Source: Escarpia spicata
Lineage: Eukaryota; Annelida; Polychaeta; Sabellida; Siboglinidae
DNA length: 64,000 nucleotides
NCBI GenBank assembly: GCA_963995525.1
Contig: OZ023213.1
Coordinates: 46,065,013 to 46,129,012 of the forward strand
Direction: 5' to 3'
The notes under the pieces were generated by a model. It was not told the DNA's origin. It saw nothing but the letters and a program-made list of their open reading frames with translations, and ran no database searches. Both the position numbers and the translations under genes were made by a program. Shown piece by piece: positions 11,650 to 24,178 of this stretch. The stretch's first letter is position 1; every line of letters starts with the position of its first letter.

Positions 11650-11945
11650 GACATGTATGTTGCTAGAGTACTGTCGAGCTTTGTTTTCAGAGTAGTCTTC
11701 TTCTAGAGTTAGGGTGCCCACAGCACATTATACATCTACCCCATGCACGGGACCTTTTATTTCCCTTGCATTCACACCAGACATAAGAGTCAAACTGCTT
11801 AAATAGTGTTCTTCCGAAAGACACAGGCAACATGAGGTGAACGGAATTGCCCAAGTTTCTAAATGGCAGTCGGTACCAGGATTTGAAACCCAGTTGCTTT
11901 GACCAACAGTCCAGCCTCTTCGTCCACTCCCTTCCATTTGTTCCA
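11650..11945 (-). mobile_element. Possible second tRNA-like SINE (diverged)
   Basis: On the minus strand a tRNA-like head near 11940 (GGTTTCAAATCC as a box B with one inserted base) is followed by TTCGGAAGAACAC and GGTCCCGTGCATGGGGTAG, resembling the body of tRNA-derived SINEs. Its body differs from family 1. The call rests on this single diverged copy. Confidence 0.4.
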
Positions 11946-12179
11946 CATGTCCAGCCCACTCTATCCAACTCCTCAGTCAGCTTTTTCTTCAAGCACGTCA
12001 TTAAACAGTCTAAGAGAAGAGTGTCGATGTATAGAGGATGCGTTCCCAGCAAACTGTCTGTAGTGTGTAGACCTCCCTGTGCTGACCATATAAAGGTCCA
12101 CTTCTACAACACACAACTCTACCTGGCTGTGTCTAGCCCTGACCAGTGAGTCAATATCCAGGCCTAATATGGCAGTCAC

Positions 12180-13745
12180 ACAAGAGTTACATTACCACTG
12201 CCAGGCTGCTAGTCAATGCATCAGGGCTCATGATACAGTTAGACTTCCTGTTTCATTACAGATGAAAAAAGTGCAGTGTATGTTTTAGAAGTGTTTTTTT
12301 TAAACAAAATTCACCTGTTCTGACATAAGTGCATTTGAGTAGGCAGATTTTCAGGTATGATTGTAGGTGTTGACTAAAAAATGGTGGATTTCTAGATGAT
12401 TTTAATAAGCGGAAGGATATTTGGCAGCAATTTGCCTGTTTGACCCTTTGGTGGAGTAATGCTTGCTGGCATTCGTAAATGTTGACGGGTGTCACACATA
12501 CAGGCATTTTAAGAGCTAGAAATATTAGATTTTGACTAAACTCGACCAGCATGTCAATGAGATGATGATACAGTAACAGCTGGTGAGAAGTTTAAGAAAT
12601 TTTGTAAGTCACATTTTCTTATAATCAGACAAAACGTTAACATGGTCGCCAATGAAAAAAATAACTGTATCGTAAGTCCATCAGGGTCAAACATATTCAT
12701 ATGATCACTATCAACTACCCACTGAGTTTTATCACTCCAGATAACTTGTAGGCTAAGGGCCTTTCACTGCCCATTAAAAGTCAATTACTTTCCAGACAGC
12801 TCATCAGCTTCGACAGGATGTCAAGATCCATACCTGACTTCTTTATGTAATAATAATAATTCCGTTTTTGAATATAGCGCTTTTTAAGTAGGTAAATACT
12901 AATCAAAGCGCTTCACATACTAAAATGATGTGTTGGCTAAATGTTAAAATATAAATTAATTAAATAAATAAGCTAAGATAAAAAAAATATTTATGTAGTT
13001 TGACATACACATGTATATATACTTTATATTGATCTGGTTTACTAACTATGCTGTATATAACTTATAATTGCAAATTCCTATAATGATTATTTTATACTAG
13101 TGTATTATTAGTACAGTACACTATCTATGTTGTAGTTGGCATTTTGGCATGGTTAATTTGGGTAATTTGTAAGAAATGTCTTAAAAACACTGATCCTATC
13201 TATGGGTCATGTTGTAATGGTAGAGTCAATGAATCTACAAGTCGTGTTTTAAAATAATTTAATATGTGTGTACTGGTACACATAACCTATTTAGATTATG
13301 TATTTGGGTTGTCTATCATTGAATGTAATGCACAAGTTAATATACTGCAAGGTACTCTGTACTCTTGTTGTTTCCAAATGTTAGTAATGTGTCCCATCTG
13401 GAAAGTATATTTGAAAATCAGACACATTTAGATGGCTTTTGCTATTATAAAGTACCATCTGTACTTTATAATAAAGATAAAACATGTTTTATTAGCAACT
13501 TTCACCTTATTCAGTCGATAAAAGAATACAATTAATACGGTGAAACATTACACATTAGTAATACAATTTTCTTTTTGCCATTTAATGTTTATTGCCAGTT
13601 GTATATCCCCCGTGGTATTAAAGAGTTACGATGTCTGTTCATTCGGTTTCTTGACAATGAGTAGATATTGCTCCCTCTTATATCATAATTGGTGTGTCTT
13701 TTTTCAGGTAGCAGATGATTTAATTTGTGTGTTAATTTTCATCTT
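12180..13745. other. Interval with only a LINE/SINE tail fragment
   Basis: No gene recognised. At 12849-12925, read on the minus strand, AAGCGCTTTGATT followed by AAAAAGCGCTATATTC and a (TTA)n run resembles the 3' tail of CR1/L2-type LINEs and the SINEs they mobilise. The rest is AT-rich. Confidence 0.4.
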
Positions 13746-13749
13746 GTTT

Positions 13750-14515
13750 TTCTTTTAAAGTCTGTAGGCCAACATAACTAAGTACCTCAGCATAACTTGT
13801 ACCAGGGAAAATGCATTTTAGTGCTCTTTTCTGTATCATTTCAATATTGTCTGACAAATATTGATGTAAATTAATGTCACACGGAGCATACAAATTCAAG
13901 TACCTGTCTCACAACACTGACATCTACAGTCACCAGGTCAGTCTGGCTAATTCCAGCTTGTTTTAATTGATACATATATAAACATTTCCCAGCCTTATTC
14001 TCCACCTGTTTATTCCATGTATGATTATGTGAAATTGTAACACCTAGAAGTTTGGTATGGTCTACTTGATCTACACCCATTCCATTGATCTTTAATTTGG
14101 GTATGGTATTTCAAAAATTACCATCTTGTCCAAAACTGATGGTCATCTCTTTTGATTTTCCTGAATTAATTTTCATGTCATTCTGTTCTGTCCACCTGGC
14201 GGCAATGTCAACCGATTCTTGCATAGCAGATTCACCTTTTCTATCGCATACTTCGAATAATGAACTGTCGTCTACATACTTATACAACGGAACAGGTGTT
14301 TCTAAATTGTTTATGTAGACTAGGAAACAGTTAGGTCCAGATATGGTTCCCTGTGGTACTCCCCCATTTGGGTGACCAGAATGCGAATATACATTTCCTA
14401 TTTTTACTTGTTGAGGTCTGTCTAGTAAAATGTTGCCATCCATCTTATAATGTGTGGGGGAGGGCAAATCATACAATTGTAGCTTTTCTTTAAGATCTGG
14501 TGTATGAATTCACAT
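13750..14515 (-). mobile_element. CR1-like LINE fragment (reverse transcriptase)
   Basis: Minus-strand translation at 14476-14111 gives the middle of a non-LTR reverse transcriptase, including GGVPQGTISGP and the catalytic YVDD motif. After frame changes the sequence continues (14080-13760) with KLLGVTISHNHTWNKQ and a typical LINE C-terminal segment. Several frameshifts and stops are present, so it is dead. The 5' part is missing: the fragment stops at about 14515, directly against an opposite-strand LINE. Confidence 0.85.
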
Positions 14516-14519
14516 TTTA

Positions 14520-15745
14520 AAAGTTGCATGCTGAGTTAAATGTGGACTTTCCCTGTGACCAGCCACTTACAATGGCCACTGATCGAATATCCCGTTGTAC
14601 CTCCGATGTGAAAGCGTGGATGTCTTTCCACAATCTCCTGCTTAACGAGAACAAAACCGAGGTGATCGTCATATCTGCAGTGAACAATTGGAAACTTCTT
14701 CACCCGCCTGTTGACCAAGTCATTGATGTATGTGGCTGTGCTGTTTTGCCGAAGCCGGTTATCCGCGACATCGGCGTCGTGTTTGTCAGGTGGCATATTG
14801 TCACCTCCGAAGCATCGCGTTAATTCGGAAATGTCTTACCACTAATGCCTGCAGAACCATTGTGAGCGCCTTAGTCATGTCACGTATCGATTACGGCAAC
14901 GCAGTGTTATATGGTCTGCCGGAGACGCACTTGCAATGGTACAGAATTCTGCAGCGCGTCTCATTACTGGGATAAGGAGACGAGAACACATAACACCTGT
15001 TCAGTACCGTCTGCACTGGTTGCCTATACGCCAGCGGATCGAATTCAAGCTGTTACTGCTGGTATATCGTGCAGTGCACCATCTCAGCCCTGCGTACATT
15101 TCATCGCTCGTGACATCCTACACGCCGACCAGATCACTTAGATCGGCCGAACAAGATCTGCCGACTGTTCCGAGATATCACTTGGAACATTATGGCCGTC
15201 GTTCCTTCTCCGTGGCTGGCCCGATCCTGTGGAATGCCCTGCCTCATGCAGTCAGGTATGCAAACTGCGTTGCCACTTTCAAAATCACTCTTAAAGACAC
15301 ACTTATTTCGACAGGCCTTCAAAGAACTTTGCAGTCCGCATCAGTGACATTTGTGCAATGTTGACATTTGGTTATGCACTTAGGTTGCAGTTACTTATTT
15401 ATTATTTTTTTAAATTAGCATATTATATGTATTTATTTATTTTATTTAAGCACATTATTTATTTTAGGTATTTAAACGGCTAATTCATTTACCCGATAAT
15501 TTATGTATAATATATACACTTGTAAATATATATATTTATTTTTATTGAGGTTTATCTAACTGACATTATGTAATTTTTATATGCTACTTTTAAATATATT
15601 CGTTTACCTTTCTATTTAATATTTCTATTTAGTTTTAGGTCATTTAATGTATTTTACTTATACTCTACGATTGTCAGCGCCTTTGAGCAGATTTGTTATC
15701 CGGACACACGGCGCTCTATAAATGCTTTATAATAATAAATAAATA
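14520..15745 (+). mobile_element. L2/CR1-like LINE 3' end
   Basis: Three frames together encode the C-terminal part of a non-LTR retrotransposon polyprotein. The clearest piece (14936-15320) has RLHWLPIRQRIEFKLLLLVY, then SLRSA and WNALPHAVR, hallmarks of this LINE group. An AT-rich 3' UTR follows, ending in GGCGCTCTATAAATGC and an AATAAATAA-type tail at about 15745. It is truncated at the 5' side and frameshifted near 14820 and 14970. Confidence 0.85.
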
Positions 15746-18170
15746 ACCATTTTAACTGTGTTTTAGGAAAGTGTATTCAGAACTTAATCTCTATTTACTT
15801 ATTTGATCATACTTGATATATTGTATATAAACAAATTATGTTACTTTGGCATTTGATATTCTATAAATTATGCTTTTGAAAAATTATGTATCCTCAGGTC
15901 CTGCCAACAGAATAAAAAATTGTATTTCACGTGGATAGAATTTTTCTACTTTTTTTAGTTTTATCTTAAAATTGCACATTATGTGAAACGATGTTATGAT
16001 GTTTATAATAATATTCCGATGGAGTTGAGGAAATTGATGTATAATGTCATGTTGATTCACGCTCACAGGATATTTGTATTTCAAAGATGGATGATCTCAA
16101 TGCAATTTTCTACTTGCAAATCTAACAATTGTAACAAAAATGTGAGTTAGGATTCATGTTTTGTGTAGCTCTGTCGGTTAAAAAATTCCAACCTTGCAGC
16201 AGTATGCTATTCACAAGTGTTTTGTTTCAATAATAAAAATATATTAAAACATTATTTTACATAGTAATTACATAACTTTATAATATTCTTGTTCACAACT
16301 TATTTGACCAGCACATAAGGTTAAGAAAACCTGATTTGCTTTGCAAATAAAAAAAAAAAAAATTATTACAGCTACTTAAAAAACCATAAACTATAATAAT
16401 ATATATAACTACTATGCTTGCTGACCTAGAAATAATCTGATTTATTACTATTATAGCATTATATGACAATGTATCTATTGTATATAACTAAGTTAGTACT
16501 TGTGTTAATGTAGAGAGACTACAAAGTTAACACTCATGTTTTCTGTCACAGGTAGGAAATTCTAGGTAAGTGACAGCATGTTCTCAAGAATGTAGGCCTG
16601 TGTTTTATATGTCTGTCATGAAATGCAGCGAAATTATGCCTCAGCAAATCAATATTTACTAGAGCAAGTAATGAATGTTCAATTTACAAGAAATGTTGAG
16701 AAAATCCATGCACATTAAAAAGAGCCAGAAGTGCTTTAAATGAGTCATCATTTTCTGTTATCTGGATGGCAGAGTAATTAAAACAGGACTTCATTTTTGA
16801 AAATTAGGTCACTGATTCGCTAGCCTGAACAAGGGAAAACTACAGAAACCATAATTTCACTTGGCTTGGAGACTTTTGATAATATGGAAAACAATGTGGT
16901 AATAATCCAACAAGTAGACTGGACAGCAGATAAAACTGCACATAACTTAAGTGGTGTATACTAGTGATACAAATAAAGGTATAATCTTGAAAGCTACATA
17001 ATTACCCATAAGTCTGCCATAAACTTTACTAGTGGCACAAATACTGTGCTTAGATAAAAAATCTAACCCCAAATCAAATGGGACGGCATGACCCAATGTC
17101 CCCTAAAGCATCACAGCCATATTCAGATGTACTTACAAAATAGCCAACTGCCAGGAAGTGTGCTGTCTTCATCGCAAATATGACCAATGGATGCATCCAA
17201 ATATAAATAGCCACTTTGTGAATACACAGTCACAACGATGCCACAACTATATTAAAACTCACTCAGCCCACTTCTCAGCTGTAGACCTACAATCCAATCC
17301 ATAGTCCTCCTACAAAGTAAGACAAAACCACTTCCAGGAAGTCAACTTACTGGTCGAATTCCCGGTGTCCAATAGATCAGCTGGATCCACTTGTGTTGTA
17401 CAACGGGCAGCGAGGTAAAAGTTTTGCGCAGTTAGACCAACAATAACTTGTAACTGGCCTGTTGCCTGCCCTCTTAGACTGGTGTGTGGCTACATATCCA
17501 TCAGAGAATCACCAGCCTACAACGCCACAATCAGTAGATATCTGTTTAGGGAAATATGAAGCAGGCCTGGTGAGCCACATGTGGCTGGGATCAGTCCATA
17601 TAAGGAATGAGAGGACTCTGCCCAGGTCTGGTTATGTACGCTACCAGGCTCACTGGCACTATCAAATTTCTACATGAGTACCATTAGCTTTAAAACAGCC
17701 CACCGCTGCCACCACCCCAACCCCCTCCACTAGTACTACAGCCTTCTCTGCTACACCAGTGATAAAACAGCACCTGCCAGTTGTGCTATAGTCGTTTTCA
17801 GAAGTCATATAACTCCTTACTTCCTAGAATAGTGCCCTGCGGCATAGGGAACTTGTGTGGCAGCAAATGCGGCCCTGCTGACTATTTATGTCATGGTATC
17901 ATTGCAGTATGAGCTTATTTATATAGCTGACTGAAAAATATTTCCTTCACGTTTCATGCTTTCAGAGCTGGAACCCTGTCAATCCCAAAAAGTTGAACCC
18001 AGGTAAGCTCATATATATATATATATATATACATATATATAGTACAGCGAATTTTAGGAAGACTTTATTTAATTTAATGCTATATACAGAGTAAACGTAT
18101 TCTCATACAATGCCTGTTAAAAAATTTTTAAATATTAATTTCACGGTGATGCTCAGGATACAAGATTTGC
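15746..18170. other. AT-rich interval without recognised gene
   Basis: No coding feature recognised. An (AT)n microsatellite runs from about 18011 to 18030. Confidence 0.4.
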
Positions 18171-18174
18171 CAGC

Positions 18175-18725
18175 ACTGATCAACTTCCGAGTGTCCAGAA
18201 TTGTGTAGCAAGGGTAGTTACAAGATCTCCGTTTTTTCGCTCTGTACGACTTTTGAAGTTTTTGCATTGGCTTCCTGTACGATATCGTACGATATTTAAG
18301 ATCTGTACCATTACATACCAGGCAACCATCTTATTTCCATTCACTGCTTACTCCTGTAAGAAAACATATCCAGCTTCATTGTTCATCTGTCTAGTTCTGA
18401 CCTATATTTTGTTCCTAGAGTCAACACTAACATTGGAACTAGGGTTTTTTCTGTTGCTGCACCAACTCTTTGAAATATGCTCCATCTTAGTCTTAGTGTT
18501 AGATCAGTTGAAAATATTACAAAATTCTGTTGTCATTTAAAAACTTATCTTTACAACCTTGCTTATCCACCATAGCTCTCTTGAGCCTTGACCCATCTGC
18601 TGACAACTGGAATACTGCTTATGGCTTTTGAGATTGACCAATCCTTTTGTTTTGATGCGCCTCTGAGCTTGGTTTCCAAGGATTTAGGTGCAATAGAAGT
18701 TATCTTATGATTATTATTATTAACT
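18175..18725 (+). mobile_element. LINE 3' fragment, heavily decayed
   Basis: The frame from 18253 starts with FLHWLPVRYRTIFKI, homologous to the LHWLPIRQRIEFK segment of the LINE at 14520-15745. Stops and frame changes follow. The fragment ends with GCGCCTCTGAG and a (ATT)n run at about 18722, a typical tail for this group. Confidence 0.7.
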
Positions 18726-20389
18726 GTTTTTATTTGTTTAAATGTTTACTTGTATAGACATAGTATATTTCCATTCAAGTTTTAATGTCACACTACATCA
18801 ATTGACGGGTTATATATATGTATTAGTTATAAACCTCCTATGTCAAGATGTCTCATCCTTCAAGTACATTTTATGAAGATATAAGTATTGGACAACTGAG
18901 TCCCAACTTTGCTTAAGTGTAGTAAACAATAGTGAAGTGGGGAGATAGGCTTACCTATATTATCAATGGAATGCTACTGAGGGGTAACTCGCAAAATGCA
19001 CATTACATGATAGTAAATAAAATGCATAATTTTTGGTTCTGTCTTTGAGCCCTGTAATGGTACAAGCAGGCTTAAAATTATTTAAGATAGCACTTACTAT
19101 TATTTTCAAATTCTGGGCCTCTCTCTATGAGTCTCTAAAACTGGATGTTCTTTGGCACTTTATGCCACAGGAACTTTTCCTTGTGCACGTTCTTTAAACT
19201 TGTGTTGATCTCTCTTTTGGGTCTCTAACACTGGATTATTTACCATTATTACGTAAAAAAAATGGGCCAAGAGGCCCAGAAGTCCTTTGGAGTTTGGGGG
19301 GCCCTGGGGGTTAGAATGATTCAATCAAATACAGATTTCTCGTGTATAGTGGCACATGAAATGCAAAATCAGAGAAAAAGTTATAACCAAAGTTACAAGA
19401 ATTTAAACAGGACACCCGTCAATAATTAGTTATGGAGAAAAGTCAATTTTAAAGTCGAGAGTCATTATTCAGTATTCACATGAAAACAAAATTCAACATG
19501 GTATAACAAAATATCCATTGACACATCATTAATCTGGCCAATGCCATGGCATGCACCATGTCTAGTGTCTACTAGGGTTGCAGTTCTTAAGTCTTTTAAC
19601 AACCAGTCCAATGTGTGACACTGACAAAAACACTACCCGGTACACTACATAACATCTCATTTTGAGGTGCCCTTACAATGATTCAATCAAATACACATTT
19701 CTTGTGTATAGTGGCACTACCACATGAAAAGTCTATGCAAAATTTGAGAAAAAGTTACTGAAAGAGTTTTTGAAAAAAAACAGGCAAAATGTGAAAATTT
19801 ACCAGTTTGGGCTACCCTGGGGGGTTAGAATGATTCAATCAAATACAGATTTCTCATACATAGTGGCAGTACCCTAAGATATGTCTATGCAAAATTAGAG
19901 AAAAAGTTGCTGAACGGTTTCTGAGATATGGCAGCAGACGATGCACGGTGGATGTTGTAATGGTTATTCTGGTTTCAGGTCCAGAACAGTTTTAGTTTTG
20001 ACAATTTTCCCTGACTCAAGGTGATCAGGGAAAGGAAACCCATTCACAAAAAGTCAGATGAAAACCAAACATTACATAGCTCAATAAAATTTGTCTTAAT
20101 GTCCACATATCAAATTTTATCTTCCAGGTGTTCATATTTTATAATATATATATATTTTTATATTTATATATATATTTTTCAATTTTGTGCTTGTCTTCTG
20201 CTCTGTCAAAACAACACATTTCCTCATTTTGAAAACATGATATCTCAAAAACTATCATTCACATCCATCTCATATTTTGTGTACTAATTGTCTATGTTGT
20301 TGTCATTGGACAGGTGTAATATTATGAGATTCAAGATATTAATTAAAAAGTTGTATTAGGTCCAAAATGGCATTTTTATCACAAAAGCT
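18726..20389. other. Non-coding interval with internal repeats
   Basis: No gene recognised. A block repeated three times (near 19312, 19674 and 19825) is listed separately. Short AT microsatellite runs lie near 20140-20185. Confidence 0.4.
19305..19925 (+). repeat. Three direct copies of an approximately 100-bp block
   Basis: AATGATTCAATCAAATACA starts near 19316, 19678 and 19829, each followed by TTTCT, ATAGTGGCA and, about 60 bases on, CAAAATTNGAGAAAAAGTT. Copies 2 and 3 are about 150 bp apart, copies 1 and 2 about 362 bp apart. Copies 1 and 3 are also preceded by CCTGGGGGTTAG or similar. Confidence 0.75.
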
Positions 20390-21058
20390 TGTCCAATCCT
20401 ATCTTAATGTAGAGTATAGGTTTGAATCATCTTGTTGCCTCCACATAGGACATGCGAATGAAGATGTACAATATACAATGGGGGAACTGTACTAAGTACT
20501 ACTGTAAACAAAAAGGACTTAGGGTTAACAATTAGTGCTATCCTTGAATAAATTAGACAAAATATAGCGTATAAGGAAAAAGAACTAATACCCCTGTACA
20601 AAACACTAGTTAGGCCTCATTTAGAATATTGTATACAAGTGTGGAGGCCATGTCGTAAGAAGGACATAGATATGCTAGAAAGAGTACAGAGGAGAGCGAC
20701 TAAAATGATACAAAAACTGAGAGATCTCAGTTACGAAATACGCCTAAAAGAATGTGGTTTGACAACAGTAGAGACCAGGAGATTGAGAGGAGATCAGATA
20801 GAAGTTTTTAAAATACTGAATGGTTATAAAAATACTGATAGAAATATATTGTTCTCAGTTAAGAAGGATAGAAGGACTATGGGACATGAAGTTACATTAG
20901 TAAAGGAGCAGTGTAGATTAATTAAATATAAGAAAGTTCTCATTTCCTGGACTGTAAATGATTACAACAGATTATTTGCTGACTGCGTGGGTGCTAGTAG
21001 CGTGAATATGTTTAAAAATAAAATTGACACATACTTCAGAAGGGCGGTATTCACATAA
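20390..21058 (+). mobile_element. CR1/Rex1-like LINE C-terminal fragment
   Basis: The upstream part encodes LVRPHLEYCIQVWRP-like sequence, and the open frame at 20639-21058 continues with LERVQRRATKMIQKLRDLSY and RRLRGDQIEVFKILNGY, the conserved C-terminal end of CR1/Rex1-type reverse transcriptases. The stop at 21056-21058 is probably the natural end, so this is a 5'-truncated copy with a fairly well kept end. It may belong to the same family as the LINE at 25731-28523, whose C-terminus is missing. Confidence 0.85.
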
Positions 21059-22839
21059 ATAAAAAGGGTTGGACACTCAATAAGACAAAACGCTTCCTTG
21101 TCAACCTGCCATCTAGGGTTAATTCTCTAATCTTGTTACATCTTGTTTCAAACCGTGGGAAAGTTTGTTCACTCAGCTGTATGAATCTGGCTAATGTTAT
21201 AGATGACAGACATGGACTTGGTTGATATTGTGTACAATCAGTCTTTGCACAGCAATCATACTAGAGTGATTACATACAGCAGTGTTTCCCCTGGTATATG
21301 ACAAGCGAGTTGGGCCGCCTCGCCGTTTTTCTATGCCGCCACGCCCAAAATGTGGAGAAATTGCCGCCTCGTAGCTATTTCATGCGCCCATTTTTTCGTT
21401 CTTTCGCGATATATTCAGCATCGGTGAGCGGCGCGAAATGACACTACAAAGTCACTTATACTCCTGAAAAATTGCAGATTTGTAGCAACATCATTTAGTC
21501 GTCTTAACATCGCTCAGGGCCGGTTAGGATTTACCTCTTAGAATAAATTCCATTGCACAACGTGAATGACATCACTTGTCAGTTGTCCAATCTCGAAATT
21601 GTCCCGCGGGATCCCCGGTGTCTCCAATGGTGACACCTTGTGGAGTTTCGACATAATAGAAATCTAGTCATTCATGTAATATGGCGCCCAAACGGTAACT
21701 GCGTTTGCGAATTTATATTTCACACAACGTTAGTCGGCCATGTTGATTAATTATTTTAATGAGCTCACGGCTCCATTCGTCATCGAGCTGGCCCTGCCCC
21801 ACGGTCACTTTGTTGTTAAGATAGGTAGGCCCCGTGGGTCTAGAGGACAAAAGCAGGAAGAAGACCCTGGCATTTTTGCTGGAAGGAAAGGATCAGCCAA
21901 ATTAGGCCATAATTTATCTGAAAGCATAAAGGAAGCTCGTCTGAATGCAGCTTGAAACATTGTTTTACCAATGTACCTGAAGCCTCTAGTCCCTGATCTG
22001 AAAATTTTCTGGTGCATCCATTTCTTCAGATAATTTAATATATAATTTATCTTCATTGGTAATCTGTTAGTGTTTACTATATGTATATGTTCATTGATTT
22101 AATACAGAATTGACTTCATATTTTATATCAGAATTAATGCTTGTATGTAGGTGTAAAACTATGTAATACAAAGTTAATATTGAACACGGAAACATATTGT
22201 GAGGCTTTTTGTGGATCCCAGATTTTTTTCTCAGTAGTTTGTTTTACATGTTTATATTTGTATTATTATTACATTACGTTTATATTTTGCGGACGGCAAA
22301 ATTAAAACGCCCACAACAATTTTCCGGGTTCCACTATTTTATACTAGTATGCGAACATGTAGCCTACCTCCATGGTTCATTTGAAACCGAACAAAAGAAC
22401 AGCAATAAATTGTTGCCTGGTGGCTCGTCAAAGGAAAAAAGAATTGAAAAAATTTGGGAATAGGCAAAATACTTCCCTCCCCTTTTCAGAACAAAACGTT
22501 TCCTTTATTGATTCAATTAGGCCCACGTGGATTATTGTTTATAAACACGATTAGCCATGTGCTTTCCCTAATTATGTATTCAACGAATCTAATAATAGAT
22601 TGTAATTTATTCAATATGGCCAACTAACCTGGTGGGAAATATAAAATCGCACTGCGTTTGGGAGACATGTGGAACTCGGAGAAAAAATAAATAAAACGGT
22701 AACTGAACTAAGATGTCTTTTGCGCTCAATTTTACTATTATAGTATGTGCCCACATTAAATTAAAATTTTGGTGTAACTGGGATTGAATTTCTGGTTTAT
22801 GACAGTGGTGGGAGTAAAAACGTGCAAGCTGATGGCACT

Positions 22840-22965
22840 ACATCACTAGTTGACACTCTAATCCGGACCCTTTGAAGCCCAAATAAAAACCGTGCATCCT
22901 ATTCACTAGTCGGCACTTGCATCGAATCCGGACCATTTTGAAACCCAAATAGCGTGACCCGGTTT
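22840..22965 (+). repeat. Short tandem duplication, about 63 bp x 2
   Basis: CACTAGTTGACACT...AATCCGGACC...GAAGCCCAAATA and CACTAGTCGGCACT...AATCCGGACC...GAAACCCAAATA follow each other inside the hAT-like element. The copies are diverged. Confidence 0.6.
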
Positions 22966-23279
22966 GTGCTAGTCTGCGCCGCTGTGGCCGTGCGTTACCG
23001 CACAGAGCGCGTAAAATGAACGATATAGCAATGTATGTTGATACACACCGGGGCGCTATTTACGCCTCAAATGTGCGTAAGACGCAATATTCTTAAAGGT
23101 AAATATGCCTAGGATAATGTTGAATGATGGAACTATCTCACTGAAATTGAGGTGGGTCCAGATTCAACACAAGTGCCCACAAATCTATTCAACTAATGTT
23201 CTATGGACTATATATGCCGGTTTCTTTAGCAAAATAAGTAATGTGATTTGTAAGATATGTTTGTGCTACATATACAATA

Positions 23280-23365
23280 TATATATATCGACAAAGTTGT
23301 GCAAACAAACTTTTGGAAAAGTTGATTTGAGTGAAGTACTTAGGAATATAAATCACCAAAGTTCA
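23280..23365 (+). repeat. Dispersed repeat shared with 39595-39680
   Basis: GTGCAAACAAACTTTTGGAA followed by AAGTTGATTTGAGTGAAGTACTTA resembles GTGCAAACAGACTGTTATAA and AAGTTATTTTGAGTGAAGTACTTA near 39617-39660. Nature unknown. Confidence 0.45.
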
Positions 23366-23661
23366 CGTTTCATAAAAGACGCCTATTGCCGCAAACCGTG
23401 TGTATTAATGGGTTATTAATAACTTGGGCTAGACAACGATATGTTTGCACAGAAATTGGATATACTAAACAAAGGACACAATTTGATAAATATTCTTGCG
23501 ATGAATATAAACTTTTGTGGCATTCCAGAAAAGACTTAAATTTATTGCATAGCATGCTAGCAACAAATGAAATATAATGTTCGGAACATAAACCAGCAAT
23601 TTATCATAAAATTATAATCTTTTAAAGCTGGTGATGAAAGAGTCTTCAGATGATACCACTA

Positions 23662-23800
23662 GATGCTTCCCAGAGAAGTCGAGATGGTGTTCGACTGAAC
23701 AAGTCAGCCAGGGAGTAAAGTGTAAAGCCCTTTGAGCAGTCCTTAGGACTGGATACTGCGCTATATAAGGACTTATCTTTTACTTTTTTACTGACTCTGT
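23662..23800 (+). mobile_element. SINE family 1, copy 3 (5'-truncated)
   Basis: Plus-strand orientation: GATGCTTCCCAGAGAAGTCG, then TTTGAGCAGTCCTTAGGACT, GGATACTGCGCTATATAAGG and a T-rich end. Only the 3' half is present. It lies inside the hAT-like element and so was inserted after it, or was carried along. Confidence 0.8.
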
Positions 23801-24178
23801 CAGCATGATAACAAGGCCTAGGGTTAGGGCAAGAAACATATCACCATAACGAAGTACCAGTGGTAAAGTGGAAACCACACCTCAACTGAGTAACAGTGGT
23901 CAAGTGGAAACCACACCTCAACACGATGAAACAATCATGATTACTGACTTTTATTAATCGTGATTACTACATTTACAAATAGTGTCTGTTATTTTATATC
24001 TTCTCCTGTACATTCAAGAGTACAGGTAAAAACAGACATCAGAATGCACCATTTTTAAGCGTTAAAAAAAATCTTCGGGGGAGCATGTCACCAGACCCCC
24101 TAGCAATATTCGTGTCTGCGGCACTCGCAAACCCCACCCCTACAACCTTGCCCATCATTTTACCCAGGGGGAACACTG

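Larger units (their letters stand above)
21280..24178. mobile_element. DNA transposon with hAT-like inverted ends
   Basis: The left end is CAGTGTTTCCCCTGGTA (21280 on) and the right end reads CAGTGTTCCCCCTGGGTA on the minus strand (24178 inwards), giving terminal inverted repeats of about 17 bp. TACAG directly flanks both ends, a 5-bp match; hAT elements normally show 8 bp, so the superfamily is uncertain. Open frames inside (for example 21740-21955) show no transposase motif I recognise, so it is probably non-autonomous. A SINE has inserted near 23.7 kb. Confidence 0.6.
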
